A stretch of 38,246 nucleotides of DNA from a virus: the IMG/VR virus record IMGVR_UViG_3300030451_003770, positions 1 through 38,246 of that record; one strand, written 5' to 3'. The position numbers and the translations under genes were made by a program. Shown here piece by piece: positions 30,090-36,440 of this stretch. Each line of letters begins with the position of its first letter. The stretch's first letter is position 1. The notes below the pieces were generated by a model. The model worked only from the letters and a program-made list of their open reading frames with translations. It was not told where the DNA came from and ran no database searches.

Positions 30090-31503
30090 AATCTTCACCT
30101 AAAACTTTAGTTGCAATATTTATTTTATTGCGCAAAGATTTTATAATTTTTTCGTCTACTGTTTTTTCTGCTATAAAATCAACATAAGTAACTTTTTTAT
30201 TTTGACCAATTCTATGTGCTCTGTCTTCTGATTGCATACGAACTTCTAAATCGTAACTATTACTAAAATAAATGATAGTATTGCTAGCAGTAAGAGTAAG
30301 TCCATAACCTCCCGTTCTTGGGTTTCCGACGAAGTACCGTAAATCGCTTTCTCTATCTTGAAAAGCAGTAACGATATCCTGACGATCTGCATCAACAGTA
30401 TCGCCATAATAAGATTTGACAGAGTTCTCTCCGTATCTTTGTGCAATCGCTTCTTCAATTTTTTTAATATCATGCCTGTAAATGGCCCAAATAATGACTT
30501 TTCCATCTATCTCCTCCAGTGTGTTTAACAATTCATTGATTCTATTATTTTTTAATTCTACTGTTTTACCTTCATCTGTAATTAAATGACCACAAGTAAT
30601 TTGATGTAACTTTATCATTTGTGTCAAGATACCTGCAGCTGTCACTGTTTCTTTTTCCAAAATAGATATAGCAAAATTTTTCATTTCTACATACGCTTTC
30701 TTTTGTTCTGGCGTCATCTCAATATACCGTTTTGTGTATATTTTATCTGGAAGATCTAAACATTCAGATTTGAGGACACGATAAGAGAATTGATTTAACT
30801 TATGCTCAAGTTCGTCAAGTCGTTGGTAATCTACTATTTGTTTGAATGAATGAGTGGCTACACTTCTACTTATCATCACAGCATATCTGTTTTTAAAAGA
30901 ATAATAAGAGGCATGACCCAACAATTCGGGATCAAGAAAATAACATTGTGTATATAAATCTAAAGGGCTTTTAGTAACAGGAGAACCAGTTAATATTCTT
31001 CTGTACTTCGCTAGGGTTCGTAAACTACATACTGTTTTAGTTCTTTTAGCTGTAGGTGATTTTATAGTTGTTGATTCGTCTATAGCCATTAAACATTGAG
31101 TTACTGTCAAAAAACGTTTGCAAATTTCTGCTCCTTTAGATGTACTAAACGCATCAATATTAATTAAAAATATTTTAAGATTATCTTGGTCTTTTATAAA
31201 AGCACCATAATCTTTTAAAAATTTTGTAGAGGTTGGGTTCCAAACTAAAATTTTATATGGGACATGCTCTGGCATATGTGTGGGTATCTCTTGTTTTTCC
31301 CAGTTTCTATAAACCCCTTTTGGTGCAACAATTACAGCTGCATTAATTTTACCCTTGTCATGCAACATTGCAATATTATCAATTAAAACTTTAGATTTAC
31401 CCGTGCCCATTTCCATAAATAAAGCAAAATTTTCTTTATTATGTGAGGCTCCAAGAGCTTTTAACTGATGTTCGTAAGGAACAGTCTTAAATTTATAATC
31501 CAT
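30070..31503 (-). CDS. SNF2-type superfamily 2 DNA helicase/translocase
   Basis: A 477-residue ATPase. Motifs: Q-like YEHQLKALGAS (10-20), Walker A MEMGTGKSK (30-38), motif Ia VIVAPKGVYRNWEKQ (57-71), motif II IDEST (141-145, DEST instead of DEAH), motif III LTGSPVTKSP (171-180), then a second RecA domain with VIIWAIYRHD, GGYGLTLTASNTIIYFSNSY and motif VI MQSEDRAHRIGQNKKVTYVD. The E-D-R-A-H-R-I-G-Q motif identifies the SNF2 group. Phage SNF2-like proteins act in replication, recombination or repair. It lies on the opposite strand from its neighbours, convergent with the nuclease (20-base overlap) and divergent from the gene at 31585. It has its own likely promoter and an AGGATA ribosome-binding site at 31505-31510. 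Confidence 0.9.
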   Translation of the reverse strand: MDYKFKTVPYEHQLKALGASHNKENFALFMEMGTGKSKVLIDNIAMLHDKGKINAAVIVAPKGVYRNWEKQEIPTHMPEHVPYKILVWNPTSTKFLKDYGAFIKDQDNLKIFLINIDAFSTSKGAEICKRFLTVTQCLMAIDESTTIKSPTAKRTKTVCSLRTLAKYRRILTGSPVTKSPLDLYTQCYFLDPELLGHASYYSFKNRYAVMISRSVATHSFKQIVDYQRLDELEHKLNQFSYRVLKSECLDLPDKIYTKRYIEMTPEQKKAYVEMKNFAISILEKETVTAAGILTQMIKLHQITCGHLITDEGKTVELKNNRINELLNTLEEIDGKVIIWAIYRHDIKKIEEAIAQRYGENSVKSYYGDTVDADRQDIVTAFQDRESDLRYFVGNPRTGGYGLTLTASNTIIYFSNSYDLEVRMQSEDRAHRIGQNKKVTYVDFIAEKTVDEKIIKSLRNKINIATKVLGEDFKEWLI

Positions 31504-31531
31504 TATATCCTATTATTATTTCTAATTTTAG

Positions 31532-31560
31532 AATATAATACTTGATTAAATATAAAACAA
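31532..31560 (-). promoter_or_regulatory. Sigma70-like promoter for the SNF2 helicase gene
   Basis: On the minus strand, TTGTTT (31555-31560) and TATATT (31532-31537) are separated by 17 bases. Transcription would begin near 31525, 20 bases before ATG 31503. On the plus strand a TATAAT (31534-31539) overlaps the same bases, but without a convincing -35 box at proper distance; divergent transcription from this 81-base gap is likely in any case. Confidence 0.5.
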
Positions 31561-31584
31561 CCATTATTTGCACAATTAGAAAGT

Positions 31585-31911
31585 ATGACAGTTTACGTAA
31601 TACAAGAAGTTAAAGGCAGAAACATTTTACCTGCTAAAGAGTATGGTGATTTAGTCCTTTTATTATCGGAGGGATCACAAGTTGTTTTAAGTAGTCAACC
31701 AACTGTTAATAAATTACGCAGAAAACTGCGTGATTACAATGATAATGATTATTTATTGTTAATGGGTGATCCTGTAGCCATGGGAATTGCATGCGCTATT
31801 GCTTCTGACGTAAATCGTGGTAGAATACAATGTTTAAAATGGGATAAGATGGAAATGAGATACTATCCTGTTAAATTTAATCTTTTTGAGAAAGGAGAGA
31901 TTGATGATTAA
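31585..31911 (+). CDS. Conserved early-region protein (108 aa), unknown
   Basis: A 108-residue protein, first of the rightward replication block. It begins MTVYVIQEVKGRNILPAKEY, then GDLVLLLSEGSQVVLSSQPT, a basic helix (VNKLRRKLRDYNDNDYLLLM), GDPVAMGIACAIASDVNRGR and IQCLKWDKMEMRYYPVKFNL. From memory, the phrases EGSQVVLS, DYLLLMGDP and GIAxAIA are highly conserved in small proteins of marine podoviruses upstream of replication genes; function unknown. Mixed alpha/beta composition without catalytic residues that I can name. It overlaps the next gene by 8 bases. Confidence 0.8.
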   Translation: MTVYVIQEVKGRNILPAKEYGDLVLLLSEGSQVVLSSQPTVNKLRRKLRDYNDNDYLLLMGDPVAMGIACAIASDVNRGRIQCLKWDKMEMRYYPVKFNLFEKGEIDD

Positions 31912-32446
31912 TTTTGAAAAAGACGTCAACATAGACGTAAAAGACGATGCTTTAAAAGAGATTAGTGAACTTTCACAAAAGTTAGTTGATCTTGATGAAG
32001 AAAGTGCTATGCTAGAAAAAGCACTTAAGAAAGTAAAAGAAGATGCAAGAAAGATTAGTGAAGAGGTTATACCAGAAAAAATGAATGAGATGAATTTAAC
32101 AAGTTTATCATTAAAAGATGGTTCAAAACTTGAAGTTGTACCAGCTATCTATGCATCGATACCTGCAAAATATAAAGAGGATGCTTTTCAATGGCTCAGG
32201 GACCACGGACATGGTGATTTAATTAAGAACCAATTGTCTGCATCATTTGGTCGAGGAGAAGATGATAAAGCTGAAGATTTTAAACACAAAGTTTCTGAAT
32301 TGGGATTACCAGTTCAACAAAAGGTTTGGGTCGAACCTATGACCCTAAAGGCTTTTGTTCGTGAGCAAGTTACTAAAGGTAACGAAATACCCATGGACAA
32401 ATTTGGCGTCTTTGTTGGTTCAAAGACTAAATTGAGTAAAAAATAA
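31904..32446 (+). CDS. Coiled-coil early protein (180 aa), conserved, unknown
   Basis: A 180-residue protein from ATG 31904, preceded by AAGGAGA (31891-31897). A longer frame from TTG 31886 is rejected because it covers this site. The N-terminal ~65 residues form a charged helix (ALKEISELSQKLVDLDEESA, MLEKALKKVKEDARKISEEV). Then MNLTSLSLKDGSKLEVVPAI, AFQWLRDHGHGDLIKNQLSA and SFGRGEDDKAEDF, and the end KVWVEPMTLKAFVREQVTKG, FGVFVGSKTKL. I recall this protein from many phages, with L-T-L-K-D-G-S-K, W-L-R-x-x-G-x-G-D-L-I-K and W-V-E-P-M-T-L-K as its signature, always near replication genes and without a defined role. DNA-binding accessory function is a guess. Confidence 0.8.
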   Translation: MINFEKDVNIDVKDDALKEISELSQKLVDLDEESAMLEKALKKVKEDARKISEEVIPEKMNEMNLTSLSLKDGSKLEVVPAIYASIPAKYKEDAFQWLRDHGHGDLIKNQLSASFGRGEDDKAEDFKHKVSELGLPVQQKVWVEPMTLKAFVREQVTKGNEIPMDKFGVFVGSKTKLSKK

Positions 32447-32460
32447 GAAACGAGGTAAAT

Positions 32461-33228
32461 ATGAATAATGCTGTAAGTAAAAAGAAAACTGCAGAAATTA
32501 TACCTTTTTCAAGTATGTTTGAAGAAGATAAACTTAAAGGTTTTGAATCTATGTCAGAATCTGATCAGGCGACACCAAGAATAAAAGTTCTACAGCCTTT
32601 GTCAGAGGAACTTGAAGATTTAGAAAATGCAAAACCTGGTGACATATATAATAATGTTACCAATGAATATGTAAAAGGTAAAGATGGTATTGTTGTAATA
32701 CCATGTGCTTACACAAGACAATACGTCGAGTGGAAAGACAGGGGTAAAGAAAGTTTAGGTGCGCCTGTAAACATTTATCCAGCTGGGTCTGATATTCTTA
32801 CAAAAACAACAAGAGATCAAATGAACAAGGATAGACTTGATAATGGTAACTATGTTGAAACATGTGCCAATCATTTTGTGTTAGTTGTTAAAGATGGTAT
32901 CGCAGAACCTGCTGTGATTACAATGAAAGCAACTCAATTAAAAAAATCACGTAAGTGGAACACTATGATGTCAACTGTAAAAATTGAAGGGCAAAATGGT
33001 CTATTCACTCCTCCAATGTTTTCTAAATTTTATAATTTAAAAACTATCAAAGAAGAGAATGATCAAGGCTTTTGGTTTGGTTGGGACATCACTGCAGGAG
33101 AATTTTTATCTGAAAAAGATAAAGATCTTTATGCGATGGCAAAAACATTTAGTGTTGACGTTGCAAAAGGAGATACTCAAGTCAAACATGAGCTTGAGTC
33201 CGATACTAAAAAGGCTTCACCATACTAA
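32461..33228 (+). CDS. Putative single-stranded DNA-binding protein
   Basis: A 255-residue protein with GAGG (32452-32455) upstream of ATG 32461. Residues ~38-85 (TPRIKVLQPLSEELEDLENA, KPGDIYNNVTNEYVKG, GIVVIPCAYTRQYVEWKDRG) and ~150-215 (ITMKATQLKKSRKWNTMMST, PPMFSKFYNLKTIKEENDQG, FWFGWDITAGEF) form a beta-rich pattern. I recall this family from T7-like and marine podoviruses, placed before primase and polymerase and sometimes annotated as an ssDNA-binding protein. The acidic, disordered C-terminus (LESDTKKASPY) is weaker than the acidic tails of gp2.5-type SSBs. The call rests on neighbourhood and overall shape, so it is moderate. It is directly followed by a terminator. Confidence 0.55.
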   Translation: MNNAVSKKKTAEIIPFSSMFEEDKLKGFESMSESDQATPRIKVLQPLSEELEDLENAKPGDIYNNVTNEYVKGKDGIVVIPCAYTRQYVEWKDRGKESLGAPVNIYPAGSDILTKTTRDQMNKDRLDNGNYVETCANHFVLVVKDGIAEPAVITMKATQLKKSRKWNTMMSTVKIEGQNGLFTPPMFSKFYNLKTIKEENDQGFWFGWDITAGEFLSEKDKDLYAMAKTFSVDVAKGDTQVKHELESDTKKASPY

Positions 33229-33234
33229 ATAACT

Positions 33235-33256
33235 AGGCGCCTTCGGGCGCCTTTTT
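33235..33256 (+). terminator. Rho-independent terminator with UUCG tetraloop
   Basis: AGGCGCC (33235-33241), loop TTCG (33242-33245), GGCGCCT (33246-33252), then T-run 33253-33256: a perfect 7-bp GC-rich stem with the very stable UUCG loop. The GC stem stands out against the AT-rich surroundings. It lies between the putative SSB and primase genes, ending six bases before the primase ATG. Confidence 0.9.
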
Positions 33257-33262
33257 AAATTT

Positions 33263-34777
33263 ATGGAGAAATTTAGAGAAGTCTTTAGGGGACAAGAGCG
33301 TGCCCATGGTTGTTACATTAAAGGTGACATCAATGAAAAGGGTAAGCAAACAGGTGAGTCTCGTATTGTTAGGTTGTATCCACAACCCGATAGTCTATGG
33401 GAAGAACACTTGTCTGGTGTCAATAGTCTTGGAATAATCCCTATCAATGATGATAATGAGTGTCAGTGGGGATGTATTGACATTGATCAATATCCTTTAG
33501 ACCATAAAAAAATTGTTGATCAAATAAGAAAAGAAAAGTTTCCTTTAATTGTGTGTCGATCAAAAAGTGGGGGTGCACATATTTTTAGTTTTGTTAAATC
33601 ATTCATACCTGCTAAAGTTATGCGTCAAAAGTTACAACAGATTAGTGGAGAGTTAGGTTATGCAGGATCTGAGATATTTCCAAAACAAGAAAAAATTGAA
33701 AAAGAACGTGGAGATGTTGGTAATTTCCTCAATCTCCCTTACTTTGGTGGCACTGATAACAATCGTTACGCTTTTCTTGATGACGGCACTGCAGCTACTT
33801 TGGACGAGTTTCTCGATCTTGTTACTAAGTACAGAGTATCTAAAGAAGATTTTGAAAAGATAAAACTTTCTAAAAAGAAAAACTTTAAAGAGATGTCAGA
33901 TGGTCCACCCTGCTTAGAAACTCTTATGTCTCAAAAAGTCCAAGAGGGTGGTAGGGACAATGTATTATTTCATTATGCTGTATATGCCAAGAAAAAATAT
34001 CCAAAAGAATGGCAGGATAAAGTTAACGAGTTCAACGAAAAATACATGGCTAAAAAATTATCAATGTCAGAAGTTACTAAAACCATAAATCAACATGCTG
34101 AAAAAGATTATAATTATACATGTAAGGTAGAACCTATGTGTCAATTTTGTAACAGTAGTGTGTGCAGAACTAAAAAGTTTGGTATTGGTGATGGGTTTGA
34201 AAATGAATTTGATGACTTAACAAAGTATCAATCAGATGAATCACAATGGTTTATTACAGTTGATGGTAAACGTTTAAGTTTATCAAACAATGAATTGTAT
34301 GATCAAAACTTGTTTCGTAAAGCATGTATGGGTAGAATTAATATTTTACCAAATGCTCTGAATCCTAGAGATTGGACCACGAAACTGCAACAATTATTAT
34401 CAGATGTGAAGATTATACAGATGCCATTAGAGGTTACAGCTACAGGAAGATTTTATGAATTACTTGAAGAATTTATCACGGATCAAGGAGATGCACAGGA
34501 TTGGGAGGGTTTACGATTAGGTCAAGCATTATATAAAGATGAAAAAATATATTTTAGATTAGAAGCTCTTGTAGAATTTCTCACAAAGAAACAATTTAAA
34601 ACATTTAATCCTACACAAATTGTTACTAGTATCAGAGGTTTGAATGGAGATAGTGGAACTGTACGTTTAAATGGTAAAGTTCGTAGAGTATGGTATGTTC
34701 CAAAAATGTTTGCACAAATGGATAAAGATCAGTATTTACATCCAAAACCAAACATGGAAGAAGAGACACCTTTCTAA
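33263..34777 (+). CDS. AEP-type DNA primase (primase-polymerase-like)
   Basis: A 504-residue protein. The N-terminal domain has archaeo-eukaryotic primase motifs: GCIDIDQYPLD with Asp73-x-Asp75 (motif I, metal binding) and VCRSKSGGAHIFSF with Ser102...His106 (motif II, S-x-H region), followed by NFLNLPYFGGTDNNRYAF. This combination resembles the primase domain of TOTE-type and phage prim-pol proteins. Residues ~270-310 hold a Cys-rich part (YTCKVEPMCQFCNSSVC then RTKKFGIG) that may bind zinc or another metal. The C-terminal ~190 residues are of unknown type (FYELLEEFITDQGD, GKVRRVWYVPKMFAQ). It likely makes primers for the downstream polymerase. The start follows the terminator by six bases with no obvious Shine-Dalgarno. 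Confidence 0.8.
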   Translation: MEKFREVFRGQERAHGCYIKGDINEKGKQTGESRIVRLYPQPDSLWEEHLSGVNSLGIIPINDDNECQWGCIDIDQYPLDHKKIVDQIRKEKFPLIVCRSKSGGAHIFSFVKSFIPAKVMRQKLQQISGELGYAGSEIFPKQEKIEKERGDVGNFLNLPYFGGTDNNRYAFLDDGTAATLDEFLDLVTKYRVSKEDFEKIKLSKKKNFKEMSDGPPCLETLMSQKVQEGGRDNVLFHYAVYAKKKYPKEWQDKVNEFNEKYMAKKLSMSEVTKTINQHAEKDYNYTCKVEPMCQFCNSSVCRTKKFGIGDGFENEFDDLTKYQSDESQWFITVDGKRLSLSNNELYDQNLFRKACMGRINILPNALNPRDWTTKLQQLLSDVKIIQMPLEVTATGRFYELLEEFITDQGDAQDWEGLRLGQALYKDEKIYFRLEALVEFLTKKQFKTFNPTQIVTSIRGLNGDSGTVRLNGKVRRVWYVPKMFAQMDKDQYLHPKPNMEEETPF

Positions 34778-36300
34778 TGATTAATTTAATTTTTGGTCCT
34801 CCAGGCACAGGTAAAACTACTTATCTACTTAATGAAGTTGTTGCTAAAGAATTAAAAAATACTGCACCAGATAAAATAGGTTACTTTGCTTTTACTCAAA
34901 AAGCTGCACAAGAAGCATTACAAAGAGCGCTTCGTGATTTTCCAAAACAAGATGCAGATGATTTTAAATATTTTAGAACGTTACATAGTTTAGCTTTTCA
35001 TGCATTAGGTTTAGCTGAATCTGATGTTATGAATGATGAAGATTATCGTTTCGTATCACAGCAATTGCAAGTTAAATTAACTAACCCTAATGGTGAAGTT
35101 TTAGGTTATGGTGTTTCATCCCCTAATGATATTTTTATGCGAGTCATTGATATGGCTAAAATAAATGGTGCCAAACTTTACGATCAATTTTTAAAAAGTG
35201 GGCACATGCAAGGTGGTTGGCCCAAGTTAAAATTAATTGGTGAAACGTTACATGATTATAAGTTTGGTTCTATGCGTAAATTTAAATACGATTTTACTGA
35301 TATGATTGTTGAATTTTTAAAAGAGGATATCGCACCACGGCTCGATGTATTAATTATCGATGAAGCGCAAGATCTATCTTTTATACAATGGCAAATGGTT
35401 GATAAACTTGCAGAAAAAGCAAAACGAATTTACATTGCCGGTGATGATGACCAGGCAATATTTCAGTGGGCAGGTGCTAAAAGTGAATACTTATTAAATA
35501 AAGAAGGCAATAGAATTGTTCTTAATAAATCATACCGCTTACCAATAAAAATACAAGAGCGTGCAGTAAATTTAATAAACCGTGTAAAGAATAGAGTTGA
35601 AAAACAATGGTCTCCAAAAGAAGAAGAGGGCACCATTGTACATTTACCACGAAGAAATTTTGATCATTTGAAAACAGGAAACTGGTTAATTCTTGGTAGA
35701 ACAAATTATTTTTTAGATCAGATTGAAGATGACTTAAAGTTACTTGGTTATTATTATCACCGTGCTGGTAAAAGTTCTATCGGTAAACGATTAATGAACG
35801 CTATTAATGGATGGCGTATGTTACAGCAAGGTAGTTTCATTGACCATGATACATTAAAAGATGTTTATTATTACATGGGCGCTAATGTTGGTGTTGAGCG
35901 TGGCTATAAAAATTTAGTTGGTGTCGATCAAGATGAAACATTTAGCTATAATCAATTAAAAGAAAATAATGGTTTACGAGTGCCGAAAGAATATTCATGG
36001 CACGAAGCTTTAGATAAAGTACCAGAGTATAAGAAAGCTTATGTATCTGACGTGATACGAAGAGAAGGTAGCTTTCATCCCGTACCACGGATCACGCTCT
36101 CTACGGTACATGGTAGTAAAGGCGGTGAAGCAGATAATGTGATGATACTATCAGATCTATCTCGTAAAGCAGATGAATCGTATTGGAGAGATAAAGACGA
36201 TGAACGAAGAGTTTTTTATGTTGCCCTAACAAGAGCAAAAAAGAGTTTGTATCTAGTGCGATCAAAAACAAATAGAGAATTTAGAGAAGTGTTTGTGTGA
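34777..36300 (+). CDS. UvrD/Rep-like superfamily 1 DNA helicase
   Basis: A 507-residue SF1 helicase, TAATG-coupled to the primase. Motifs in order: Walker A GPPGTGKTT (7-15), Ia GYFAFTQKAAQEAL (35-48), Ib FRTLHSLAFHALGL (66-79), II LIIDEAQDLSFIQW (192-205; Asp195, Glu196), III IAGDDDQAIFQWAGA (220-234), IV LNKSYRLPIKIQERA, V TLSTVHGSKGGEADNVM, and VI DDERRVFYVALTRAKKSLYL. The set is complete, so the enzyme should be active in unwinding DNA with 3'-5' polarity typical of UvrD/Rep. It probably acts as the replicative or a repair helicase for the phage, in place of a T7-style primase-helicase. Confidence 0.92.
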   Translation: MINLIFGPPGTGKTTYLLNEVVAKELKNTAPDKIGYFAFTQKAAQEALQRALRDFPKQDADDFKYFRTLHSLAFHALGLAESDVMNDEDYRFVSQQLQVKLTNPNGEVLGYGVSSPNDIFMRVIDMAKINGAKLYDQFLKSGHMQGGWPKLKLIGETLHDYKFGSMRKFKYDFTDMIVEFLKEDIAPRLDVLIIDEAQDLSFIQWQMVDKLAEKAKRIYIAGDDDQAIFQWAGAKSEYLLNKEGNRIVLNKSYRLPIKIQERAVNLINRVKNRVEKQWSPKEEEGTIVHLPRRNFDHLKTGNWLILGRTNYFLDQIEDDLKLLGYYYHRAGKSSIGKRLMNAINGWRMLQQGSFIDHDTLKDVYYYMGANVGVERGYKNLVGVDQDETFSYNQLKENNGLRVPKEYSWHEALDKVPEYKKAYVSDVIRREGSFHPVPRITLSTVHGSKGGEADNVMILSDLSRKADESYWRDKDDERRVFYVALTRAKKSLYLVRSKTNREFREVFV

Positions 36301-36440
36301 GAAAAAAATTAGATTGGATTGATGAATTGAACAAAAGAGCAGCAAAACATTTAGTGCGCCTTGGCGTAGAAAAAGATTGGAAGAAAGCTTTTGATGGTAT
36401 GACAAAGCGTAGAAAAAAAAGAGAAAGGTCAAAAAAATGA
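36297..36440 (+). CDS. Small basic protein (47 aa) with GTG start
   Basis: A 47-residue gene starting with GTG at 36297, which overlaps the stop codon of the helicase (GTGA junction), and ending in an ATGA overlap with the polymerase gene. The protein, VRKKLDWIDELNKRAAKHLV then RLGVEKDWKKAFDGMTKRRK, is helical and strongly basic at its end (KRRKKRERSKK). The coupling on both sides supports it as real despite its size. It might bind nucleic acid or interact with the polymerase or helicase; nothing proves this. Confidence 0.7.
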   Translation: MRKKLDWIDELNKRAAKHLVRLGVEKDWKKAFDGMTKRRKKRERSKK

